A DNA stretch of 64,000 nt. It comes from Desulforamulus hydrothermalis Lam5 = DSM 18033. Lineage in GTDB: Bacteria > Bacillota > Desulfotomaculia > Desulfotomaculales > Desulfotomaculaceae. Below the pieces are notes generated by a model. The model saw only the letters and a program-made list of their open reading frames with translations. It did not search any database and was not told the origin of the DNA. Positions within the stretch are counted from its first letter, which is position 1, and the number at the start of each line of letters is the position of its first letter. The translations under genes were made by a program, and so were the position numbers. This document shows, in pieces, positions 46,098 to 53,348 of the stretch. The stretch covers positions 51,759 through 115,758 of the forward strand of contig NZ_CAOS01000004.1 of NCBI RefSeq assembly GCF_000315365.1. Direction: 5' to 3'.

Positions 46098-47582
46098 TTG
46101 GAAACCTTTGATTATGATCTGCAATCTGTGCAAGAGGCCAGAAATCTTGCCCGCCAAGCCAAACTGGCACAAACTCAGCTGGCAAAATTTAATAGTGAGC
46201 AAATAGATAAAATTATTCAAAATATGGTTCGAGTGGCAGAAGAAAATGCGGTAGCTCTGGCACAAATGGCAGTGGAAGAAACCGGTTTTGGCAAAGTGGA
46301 AGATAAAACCATGAAAAACAAGTTGGCTTCCACAGAATTGTATAAGTTTATTAAGCCTATGCAAACCGTAGGTGTTATCAAAGACGATCAAGTTAACAAA
46401 GTTGTGGAAATTGCCGAGCCGGTGGGATTACTGCTGGGTATCGTTCCTTCCACCAACCCGACATCCACTACCATTTATAAATCCATTATTGCCATTAAAG
46501 CCCGTAACGGTATTGTCTTCTCGCCCCACCCCTCGGCTTTAAAATGCACGCTGCAAGCAGCCAAACTGATGCACGATGCAGCCGTAGCTGCCGGCGCTCC
46601 GGCCAACATCATCGGTTGTGTTTCAAAACCCACCATGAATGCAACCAATGAGTTGATGAAATGCAATGAAGTAGACATGATTATTGCTACGGGCGGCACA
46701 GCCATGGTTAAGGCGGCTTACAGTGCCGGCAAACCGGCTCTGGGGGTAGGACCGGGTAACGTTCCGGCGTATATTGAAAGAACTGCCAATATTGCCAAAG
46801 CAGTGAAAAACATTTTAACCAGTAAAACCTTTGACAACGGCACCATTTGTGCTTCTGAGCAGGCCGTCATTGTTGAAGAATGCATTCGTGATCAAGTTGT
46901 GGAAGAATTTAAGCGTCAGGGCGCTTACTTCATGACCCCTGAGGAAACAGAAAAAGTTGCGCAAAAATTGTTTGTGCGCGGCCATGCCATGAATGCTAAG
47001 CTGGTGGGACGGTCTGCCGATGTGGTGGCAGCCAGCGCCGGCATTACCATTCCGCCGGGAACCAAGGTATTAATCGGTGAGCAAAAGGGTGTTGGCGAAG
47101 GCTATCCCCTGTCCTACGAAAAGCTGACCACCGTGCTGGCCTTTTATACCGTAAAAGATTGGCAGGAAGCCTGCGAGGTGTGTATTAAGCTGTTAAATAA
47201 CGGCGGTGTGGGACACAGCCTGGCCATTCATACTGAAAACCCGGAAATGGCTATGAAATTTGCTGAAAAACCTGTATTCCGCATTCTTGTCAACACTCCT
47301 TCTACCCATGGCGGGGTAGGTATCAGTACGGCCCTTGCACCTGCCTTTACACTGGGTTGCGGCACCTGGGGCGGCAGTGCCACCTCGGATAATGTGACCC
47401 CCATGCACTTAATTAATATTAAGCGTGTTGCTTATGGTATTAAAGAATGCGCCGAAAGCACCGCTGCCGCTTGTTCAGATTGTGAGACCCGCCCTGGCAG
47501 CCCCAGTGCCATCAGCGAAGATCAGATCATGAGCCTGGTGGATGAAGTTCTCACACTGCTGAAGAAACGAGGTGGCTACTAA
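46098..47582 (+). CDS. CoA-acylating acetaldehyde dehydrogenase
   Basis: This 494-residue EutE/PduP-family enzyme has catalytic Cys251 in FDNGTICASEQA. It also has VPSTNPTSTTIYKSIIAIKARNG, FSPHPSALK and VGPGNVPAYIE, and the C-terminal GGVGISTALAPAFTLGCG. It would convert acetaldehyde, NAD+ and CoA to acetyl-CoA inside the shell. A helical N-terminus (YDLQSVQEARNLARQAKLAQ) is a likely encapsulation segment. TTG 46098 follows GAGGGAG; the longer frame from 46047 lacks a good ribosome binding site. Confidence 0.94.
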   Translation: METFDYDLQSVQEARNLARQAKLAQTQLAKFNSEQIDKIIQNMVRVAEENAVALAQMAVEETGFGKVEDKTMKNKLASTELYKFIKPMQTVGVIKDDQVNKVVEIAEPVGLLLGIVPSTNPTSTTIYKSIIAIKARNGIVFSPHPSALKCTLQAAKLMHDAAVAAGAPANIIGCVSKPTMNATNELMKCNEVDMIIATGGTAMVKAAYSAGKPALGVGPGNVPAYIERTANIAKAVKNILTSKTFDNGTICASEQAVIVEECIRDQVVEEFKRQGAYFMTPEETEKVAQKLFVRGHAMNAKLVGRSADVVAASAGITIPPGTKVLIGEQKGVGEGYPLSYEKLTTVLAFYTVKDWQEACEVCIKLLNNGGVGHSLAIHTENPEMAMKFAEKPVFRILVNTPSTHGGVGISTALAPAFTLGCGTWGGSATSDNVTPMHLINIKRVAYGIKECAESTAAACSDCETRPGSPSAISEDQIMSLVDEVLTLLKKRGGY

Positions 47583-47585
47583 AAA

Positions 47586-48227
47586 ATGGGTAAGTATGAC
47601 GCTTTAGCAGAACTCCTGCTAGAAGTGCTCAAAGAAGGGGGGTATTTCAAAAAGGACGACAACTCCATACCTGTGGGAATATCTAACCGTCATATTCATC
47701 TTTCCCAGGCAGATTTGGAAACCCTGTTTGGTGCAGGATACCAATTGACAAAAATCAAAGACCTGTCTCAACCCGGGCAGTATGCCTGCAAAGAAACCCT
47801 CACCATCTGCGGGCCTAAGGGCGCCATAGAAAATGTGCGTGTGCTGGGTCCGGTGAGAAAAGAAACCCAGGTGGAGATATTGAGGTCAGATTGCTTTAAG
47901 CTTGGTATTATTGCGCCGGTACGCATGTCCGGCGATCTGCAGGGTACTCCGGGAGTTACTGTTATTGGTCCCAAGGGAAGCGTCATTCTGCCGCAAGGTG
48001 TAATTGTTGCGCAAAGGCATATCCACATGACCCTGGAAGATGCCAAACGCTTAGGCGTAACTGACGGAGAGCAGGTAACCATTCAAGTAGGTGGCTCCCG
48101 CGGCGGCACTTTCTCAAACGTTGTCATTCGAGCCAACAACGAATCAGCCCTTGAATTTCACGTTGATACGGAAGAAGCAAATGCCATGCTTCTTGAACCT
48201 AACTCTAAAATAACTATATTAAAATAA
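47586..48227 (+). CDS. pduL: PduL-type phosphotransacylase
   Basis: This 213-residue protein has the two PduL zinc-binding segments, ISNRHIHLSQADLETLFG and VAQRHIHMTLEDAKRLGV. GAIENVRVLGPVRKETQVEI is also conserved. It converts acetyl-CoA and phosphate to acetyl phosphate, recycling CoA in the lumen. The first 20 residues (YDALAELLLEVLKEGGYF) form an amphipathic helix typical of encapsulation peptides. It starts 3 bases after the aldehyde dehydrogenase stop. Confidence 0.95.
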   Translation: MGKYDALAELLLEVLKEGGYFKKDDNSIPVGISNRHIHLSQADLETLFGAGYQLTKIKDLSQPGQYACKETLTICGPKGAIENVRVLGPVRKETQVEILRSDCFKLGIIAPVRMSGDLQGTPGVTVIGPKGSVILPQGVIVAQRHIHMTLEDAKRLGVTDGEQVTIQVGGSRGGTFSNVVIRANNESALEFHVDTEEANAMLLEPNSKITILK

Positions 48228-48247
48228 TAAATTAGGAGGAAACAATA

Positions 48248-48535
48248 ATGAGCAGATCTGAAGCATTAGGATTAATTGAAACCAGAGGTTTGGTAGGTGC
48301 CATTGAAGCAGCCGATGCCATGGTAAAAGCAGCTAACGTTCATCTGATTGGTTATGAAAAAGTTGGCGGCGCTCTGGTAACTGTTATGGTTAGAGGAGAT
48401 GTAGGCGCTGTCAAAGCAGCTACCGATGCCGGTGCTGCTGCTGCCCAGCGGGTTGGCGAGCTGATTTCGGTGCACGTTATTCCCCGCCCGCACTCTGATG
48501 TAGAAATGATTCTCCCCTCCAGAAAAGAAGCATAA
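48248..48535 (+). CDS. Microcompartment hexameric shell protein (BMC-H), last gene of the shell operon
   Basis: This 95-residue BMC-domain protein ([60 protein letters not shown]) has a strong AGGAGG and is followed at once by a terminator, so it closes the main operon. It is the most canonical of the hexamer paralogues. Confidence 0.97.
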   Translation: MSRSEALGLIETRGLVGAIEAADAMVKAANVHLIGYEKVGGALVTVMVRGDVGAVKAATDAGAAAAQRVGELISVHVIPRPHSDVEMILPSRKEA

Positions 48536-48548
48536 TTAATTTGCAACG

Positions 48549-48588
48549 CAGGGGCTGCCTCAAGTTCAAGAGGCAGCCCTGTATTATG
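48549..48588 (+). terminator. Intrinsic terminator of the microcompartment operon
   Basis: GGGGCTGCCTC and GAGGCAGCCC form an almost perfect stem with a short AAGTTCAA loop, 14 bases after the last shell gene stop. Only a weak T-rich tail (TGTATTAT) follows. Confidence 0.75.
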
Positions 48589-48706
48589 CCGGCAATGTCC
48601 GTCTATTTACATTTAAAAAAGGTTATTGTATGATAAATATAAATTAGCATTTTTACGACATTTTTTGCACCACAATGCAATAATAAAAGGAAATTTGGCG
48701 AAAAGT

Positions 48707-49900
48707 ATGAATAAAAGTGATAAATTGTTAAAAGACTTAATTGATGCCAATTTATATTCCCGTTACAGCGGACTTTTATCCCTGTCTAACATATCTTTAC
48801 AGTTAGTTGATACCTGCGGCCGGATCCTTTTAGAGTTTAACCCGTCTCCTGATTTTTGCAAACGCATCTGCCAGGATGATGAAACTAAGGTTTGTGCCGA
48901 CTGTTTTTCCAGATTTAAGAACGGTAGGGCAGAACGGTTTACCTGCCGGTACGGATTGGTTAACATAATTTTACCGTTAGAAATCAATCAGCAAACTGTC
49001 GGATTTGTTATTGGAGCACAGGTTTATTTGCCGGACAGTGAATACCAAAAGTATTTAATTGATATAACCTCGCTGGCAAAAGAAAAAAACCTTAAGCCGG
49101 AATACATTGCTAAATCAATTGCCGCCGTCAAAACTGTTGAACCAAACAAAGTTGAAATACATGAGCAGCTTTGCAACCATATTGCCAAAAATATTGCCTA
49201 TGAATTTTCGCACAGCCTAAATAACACCGAAAAGGCTATTGCCAGGCTTTCTATTGAAAAAGAGATGCTGGAAAGAAAAATAATTGACCTGGAAGCAAAA
49301 AACATGTCCTTAGTAATCAATCCGCATTTTCTGTTTAATACGTTAAATACCATTGCGCGTATTGCTTATTTCGAGAAATCGCATACCACCGAAGAACTTA
49401 TCTACTGTCTTTCTGATTTGTTGCGGTATAACCTGAAACAAGACGATGAATTGCACACCATCGGCAATGAGGTGGACAATATAGAGAAATATCTCTATAT
49501 TCAAAAAGTTAGATTTAAAAATCGTTTGGAATATGAAATTGATATGCCTGATCATATAAAACCTTATCGAATACCTAACATGACCATCCAGCCCATTGTT
49601 GAAAATGCTTTGATCCACGGCATTTCCCCGAAAAGAGATGGCGGGATTATTAAAATATATGCAGAAAAGTATAAGGATGACATTAACATATATGTTATGG
49701 ATAACGGCAACGGTTTTCCCAAAGAAGTGTTGGATAACTTGCATCAAACCGAAAGCAAGCTTGGTATCGGCCTGCGCAGCACAGACAAGCGTTTAAAGCA
49801 ATATTTTGGCGAGCAATACGGGTTAAAAATAGTAAAGTCTGACTACAGCGGCAGTACTGTCACCATTTCGATTCCCACTAAACCCAACGTGAGGCGATAG
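48707..49900 (+). CDS. PocR-domain sensor histidine kinase (LytS/YesM type)
   Basis: The N-terminal half (about residues 1-150) is a PocR-like ligand domain with a cysteine set C-x3-C-x8-C-x2-C (FCKRICQDDETKVCADCF). PocR domains bind small metabolites and are common beside pdu and cut loci. The C-terminal half is a HisKA-type kinase with NPHFLFNTLNT (His207) and HATPase boxes PIVENALIHG and DNGNGFP. No membrane helices are visible, so it is a soluble sensor. I chose ATG 48707; a TTG at 48626 would add 27 residues. It overlaps nothing and is followed by its response regulator. Confidence 0.87.
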   Translation: MNKSDKLLKDLIDANLYSRYSGLLSLSNISLQLVDTCGRILLEFNPSPDFCKRICQDDETKVCADCFSRFKNGRAERFTCRYGLVNIILPLEINQQTVGFVIGAQVYLPDSEYQKYLIDITSLAKEKNLKPEYIAKSIAAVKTVEPNKVEIHEQLCNHIAKNIAYEFSHSLNNTEKAIARLSIEKEMLERKIIDLEAKNMSLVINPHFLFNTLNTIARIAYFEKSHTTEELIYCLSDLLRYNLKQDDELHTIGNEVDNIEKYLYIQKVRFKNRLEYEIDMPDHIKPYRIPNMTIQPIVENALIHGISPKRDGGIIKIYAEKYKDDINIYVMDNGNGFPKEVLDNLHQTESKLGIGLRSTDKRLKQYFGEQYGLKIVKSDYSGSTVTISIPTKPNVRR

Positions 49901-49901
49901 T

Positions 49902-50666
49902 ATGAGGGTAGTTTTAATAGTGGAAGATGAATTACTGGAACTGGAATTTCTTAGATCGGTTGTCTCAGATGAACTTTTGGCGGAAGATAAAGTAATTACC
50001 TGCCAGAGCGGGGCTGAGGCAGTTAAACTGGCCAAACAGTATCGCCCGGATATTATTTTCATGGATATTCGCATTCCGGAAATGGATGGCCTGCAAGCCA
50101 TTGAGGAAATAAGAAAATTCCTGCCGCAGGCCTGCATTGTGATACTTTCTGCCTATTCAGACTTTTCCTATGCCCAAAAAGCCATTCGTCACCAGGTGCA
50201 GGAATATTTGCTGAAACCTATTAAACCGGCTGTATTTAAACAAACTTTTCGCAATCTGCTGGCAAATATTGCGAAAAGCAAAGAACCTACCGGCCAAGAA
50301 GTTGATCAGCCCAAATCCCAGATATATTTTATTGAAAAATCCATTAAGTATATTCATGATAATTTTAAACAGAAATTAACCCTGCAAATGGTTTCCGCCC
50401 ACGTGTTTATGAATCCCCAATATTTTAGCCGTATTTTTAAAAAAGAGGTTGGGGTGACCTATACAGATTATGTAAATAAATTAAAGATTGAATATGCCTG
50501 TAAACTGTTAAAAACCACTAATTACCCTGTGTATCGTATTTCCAGCGAGTGTGGTTTTACCGATCCTTCTTATTTTAATCGCGTGTTTGTACAACTGATG
50601 AATATGACTCCCAAGGCATACAGAAGAAAGCATCTGTGCGAGAGCACGGAAATAAGCCGGCAATAG
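49902..50666 (+). CDS. AraC-family response regulator (YesN type)
   Basis: This 254-residue protein has a receiver domain (VEDELLELEFL, phospho-acceptor Asp55 in IIFMDIRIPEMDG, Lys in YLLKPIKPA). A C-terminal AraC DNA-binding domain follows (VSAHVFMNPQYFSRIFKKEVG, SSECGFTDPSYFNRVFV). The gene follows the kinase by one base. The pair is the obvious candidate for inducing the microcompartment operon in response to choline or a product. Confidence 0.93.
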   Translation: MRVVLIVEDELLELEFLRSVVSDELLAEDKVITCQSGAEAVKLAKQYRPDIIFMDIRIPEMDGLQAIEEIRKFLPQACIVILSAYSDFSYAQKAIRHQVQEYLLKPIKPAVFKQTFRNLLANIAKSKEPTGQEVDQPKSQIYFIEKSIKYIHDNFKQKLTLQMVSAHVFMNPQYFSRIFKKEVGVTYTDYVNKLKIEYACKLLKTTNYPVYRISSECGFTDPSYFNRVFVQLMNMTPKAYRRKHLCESTEISRQ

Positions 50667-50704
50667 CCGGAGATATAAATAAATCAGGCTGATTTTGTCC
50701 TGTT

Positions 50705-50734
50705 TGTAAGAAACGGGGAAAGTTTGATATAATA
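50705..50734 (+). promoter_or_regulatory. Promoter of the glutamate synthase-like gene
   Basis: TTGTAA at 50704-50709 and TATAAT at 50728-50733 are separated by 18 bases, after the response regulator stop and 150 bases before the next start codon. Confidence 0.6.
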
Positions 50735-50760
50735 AAACCGGATTAACTAAAAAGATGATT

Positions 50761-50832
50761 GCCAATGACGGTTTGTTCAACTGTCATTGGCGTTGTTTCT
50801 TTTGGCAATTTTATTGCAGGAGCAAGCTCCTG
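50761..50832 (+). promoter_or_regulatory. Two leader hairpins, possible attenuator
   Basis: GCCAATGAC (50761-50769) pairs with GTCATTGGC (50783-50791) and is followed by GTTGTTTCTTTT, like an early terminator. A second hairpin, CAGGAG-CAAG-CTCCTG, spans 50817-50832. Both lie downstream of the promoter and before the ATG, so read-through may be regulated. Confidence 0.5.
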
Positions 50833-50879
50833 TATGGCGCGAGCAGCGTCAAATTATTTCTTTTAAGGTGGGCAGAATA

Positions 50880-52214
50880 ATGACTGACATTAAAGTTAAC
50901 GGCTTAAATGAACCGGGGCTGACCTTTCACGAGCTTGAACAGGGCTTTACCATTAAAGAAGCAATTACGGAGGCCGGGCGTTGCTTGAACTGTGCCAAGC
51001 CCCTCTGCCGCACAGGATGTCCCATAGACAACGATATTCCTGGTTTTATTTATGCTTTGTCCAGAGGAAACATCGGCGAAGCCAGGGAAATTATTGCCGA
51101 GCGGAGCAATTTGCCGGCTGTTTGCGGACGTGTTTGCCCCCACGAAAAACAATGTGAAGGGCATTGTGTTTTAGCGAAAAAACAGCAGGGCATTAAAATT
51201 GGCAAATTAGAACGTTTTATCGCTGATTTTGATGCTGCCATGCACCTTTCCAGAGATAAGGTGCCGGCTAAAATTAACGGGAAAGTAGCTGTCATTGGCT
51301 CAGGCCCGGCCGGTCTTACGGTGGCCGGCGACCTGGCCAAGCAAGGTTTTAATGTGGTTGTTTTTGAAGCGGAAAGTGAGCCCGGCGGTGTATTGCTGTA
51401 CGGAATTCCGGAGTATAGGCTGCCTAAAAAGGTGGTGCGGCAGGAAATCGAGCGCATTGCCAGCCTGGGTGTAACATTTATTACCAACTGCCTGGTGGGT
51501 GTTAATATTACGGTAGATCAGCTGTTTGACCAGGGCTTTGATGCAGTGTTTATTGGGACGGGTACGGCACTGGCCAAAGGTTTGGATATACCGGGCAAAG
51601 ATCTGATGGGCGTGATCCAGGCGACATACTTTTTGCGAACCATTGTGCTGTATAACGACGGTAAAATTGATCGCAAAGAGGTGCCGGTTTACAAGGATGA
51701 TCAGGTCCTGATCATCGGCGGCGGTAATGTGGCCATGGATGCCGCCCGCTCGGCCCTGCGTCTTGGCGCCAGAGTAACCGTTGTTTACCGCCGAACAGAG
51801 AGTGATTTAACGGCGCTGCGTTCGGAGTATGAGGGGGCGGTGGCGGAAGGTGCGGCTTTCTGCTGGCAGGCCAGCCCGTTGGCATTTATTGGTAAAGAAG
51901 GCATGCTTACCGGTCTTGAAATTGCCACCCCCACCGGTAAGACCATTCTGCCTGCCAACAAAGTGCTGCTTGCCATCGGTTCCCGCCCGGCTGCCCGGAT
52001 TGTTTCAACAACTAAAGGCATTGAGGTAAACCCGGCGGGTTATGTAATTACCAAGCAAACGCCCTATGGCATGACTACTCTTAAAGGTGTTTTTGCCGGT
52101 GGGGACGTTGTTCACCAACCGGCCACCGTGGTTTTGGCAATGAAAGAAGCCAAACGGGTGGCTAAAGGAATTGCCGCATACGTACAGGCCAAAAAATTGC
52201 TGGAAGAATGTTAA
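50880..52214 (+). CDS. Glutamate synthase small-subunit-like NAD(P)H oxidoreductase
   Basis: This 444-residue protein has an N-terminal 4Fe-4S domain (CLNCAKPLCRTGCPIDNDIP, CGRVCPHEKQCEGHC) and two dinucleotide folds (VIGSGPAGLTVAGDLAKQG and IIGGGNVAMDAARSALRLGA). This is the GltD/GltA or NfnB architecture. It may be a homomeric NADPH-dependent glutamate synthase-type protein or the flavin subunit of a bifurcating transhydrogenase; no NfnA-type partner is adjacent. ATG 50880 follows AAGGTGGG; an upstream in-frame start at 50787 runs through the leader hairpins and is rejected. Confidence 0.85.
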   Translation: MTDIKVNGLNEPGLTFHELEQGFTIKEAITEAGRCLNCAKPLCRTGCPIDNDIPGFIYALSRGNIGEAREIIAERSNLPAVCGRVCPHEKQCEGHCVLAKKQQGIKIGKLERFIADFDAAMHLSRDKVPAKINGKVAVIGSGPAGLTVAGDLAKQGFNVVVFEAESEPGGVLLYGIPEYRLPKKVVRQEIERIASLGVTFITNCLVGVNITVDQLFDQGFDAVFIGTGTALAKGLDIPGKDLMGVIQATYFLRTIVLYNDGKIDRKEVPVYKDDQVLIIGGGNVAMDAARSALRLGARVTVVYRRTESDLTALRSEYEGAVAEGAAFCWQASPLAFIGKEGMLTGLEIATPTGKTILPANKVLLAIGSRPAARIVSTTKGIEVNPAGYVITKQTPYGMTTLKGVFAGGDVVHQPATVVLAMKEAKRVAKGIAAYVQAKKLLEEC

Positions 52215-52240
52215 GTTAATGACTGGCAAGCTAATCCCTG

Positions 52241-52272
52241 ACTCACATACAAACCGGTATGTGAGTTTTTTT
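52241..52272 (+). terminator. Intrinsic terminator after the glutamate synthase-like gene
   Basis: CTCACATAC and GTATGTGAG form a 9-bp stem followed by TTTTTTT. The next 170 bases up to the opposing terminator show no gene. Confidence 0.9.
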
Positions 52273-52448
52273 ATGACCGGCTTTACTGGCATAAGTTTTG
52301 TGGCAGCTGCAAATTTACTGCTTGGTTCACCCCGGCAGTGTACTGCGTAGGGCTGGCTCACCGCCGGCTTGCTGCTTCAATATCTTATCTTGCTCCAGCG
52401 GGATGTTTTTTATGACTCGGGACTGTTTAAAGACTTTAGTCTTAAAAA

Positions 52449-52482
52449 GTTTCCCCCCGGCATTTTCTGCGCCGGGGGGAAA
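52449..52482 (-). terminator. Intrinsic terminator of the Fur-controlled gene
   Basis: TTTCCCCCCGGC and GCCGGGGGGAAA form a strong stem. On the minus strand it is followed by CTTTTTAAG, directly after the stop of the gene ending at 52486. Confidence 0.85.
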
Positions 52483-52485
52483 TCT

Positions 52486-53178
52486 TTAGCAAACCTGTTG
52501 TACAAGTTCGGCCGGTTGAACATACTGATCGTACCAGTGATACATCTGTTCCGCCAACTGGTATTTTAAGGCCGTCTTAAGATCCTGTTCAATGTTTGCC
52601 AGCAGGCCATGCAGCTGCTTTGTCAGGATTTCCTTGGCAGCGTCGTAGTAACTGCCGCTGTCTATCCCCAGGCATGAACAAATTTTTTGGGCCAGCACTT
52701 GATTTGCCTGATTAGACAGAAACTTGGGGACAAAGACAGGAACCAGGCGGGACACTTTCTTAAATGTGACCTGGCTGACGGTTTTATTTGCTTGCTCTGA
52801 TAACATCAAGGAAATTTTCTGTTCTTTAACTGTCTGGTTAATTAAGGTAAGTGAGGGGAGCGGGATTAAGGCAAACTTAATGTCGGGCAGCCATTTATTT
52901 TGAACGGTAATCAAATCATGGTTGATATGGGTTTCAATATCCTTTATCAGCTGTGCCAATTCCGCTTCGTTTAAAAGGCAGCCGGCAAATTCCTGCGCCA
53001 TGTTGCTGCTTTTATGTTGTAAAACTTTGTCAATCAGAAGGCGGCTGTTTTTTCTTAACAAACGAAAATATACATCAACCGACCAGTCAATTGTACGATG
53101 GCAGGCTTCAATAAGTTTATTTAAAGCCTGTTCATTGAGATAGTCTGCGGAACCAGGTAAAGAGTCACAATGCCACAT
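52486..53178 (-). CDS. Protein of unknown function under a Fur-box promoter
   Basis: This 230-residue, largely helical protein (MWHCDSLPGSADYLNEQ...) has no membrane segment or motif I recognise. Helices are punctuated by short hydrophobic strands (FALIPLPSLTLINQT). The C-terminal region, YQLAEQMYHWYDQYV, is aromatic and has a final Cys. ATG 53178 is chosen because GGGAGGG lies about 10 bases upstream; the longer frame would translate the promoter and Fur box. The nearly consensus Fur site predicts induction under iron limitation. It lies downstream of, and on the same strand as, the CtpC-like ATPase gene. Confidence 0.8.
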   Translation of the reverse strand: MWHCDSLPGSADYLNEQALNKLIEACHRTIDWSVDVYFRLLRKNSRLLIDKVLQHKSSNMAQEFAGCLLNEAELAQLIKDIETHINHDLITVQNKWLPDIKFALIPLPSLTLINQTVKEQKISLMLSEQANKTVSQVTFKKVSRLVPVFVPKFLSNQANQVLAQKICSCLGIDSGSYYDAAKEILTKQLHGLLANIEQDLKTALKYQLAEQMYHWYDQYVQPAELVQQVC

Positions 53179-53208
53179 GTAGTCGGACCCTCCCGCATAA
53201 ATAATTAT

Positions 53209-53253
53209 GATAATGATTATCATTATTATAAAAGAAACAAATAACAGCGTCAA
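53209..53253 (-). promoter_or_regulatory. Promoter overlapped by a near-consensus Fur box
   Basis: On the minus strand TTGACG (53253-53248) and TATAAT (53230-53225) are separated by exactly 17 bases. The 19 bases at 53209-53227, read on the minus strand as AATAATGATAATCATTATC, match the classical Fur consensus GATAATGATAATCATTATC at 18 of 19 positions. They overlap the -10 box and the start point. Binding of Fur-Fe there would block transcription of the 230-residue protein. Confidence 0.88.
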
Positions 53254-53348
53254 GGGAATCCGTAACACTAACTGTAAACCAGTGAACAAGCCTTATTATA
53301 AATGAAATATATTAAGGGATTATTAAGCTAATATTAAATTGAATCAGA

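Noticed and set aside
53179..53289. N-terminal hydrophobic extension (poly-Ile segment) of the 230-residue protein
   Set aside because: It is a translation of the promoter and Fur box; a better ribosome binding site and ATG lie downstream at 53178.
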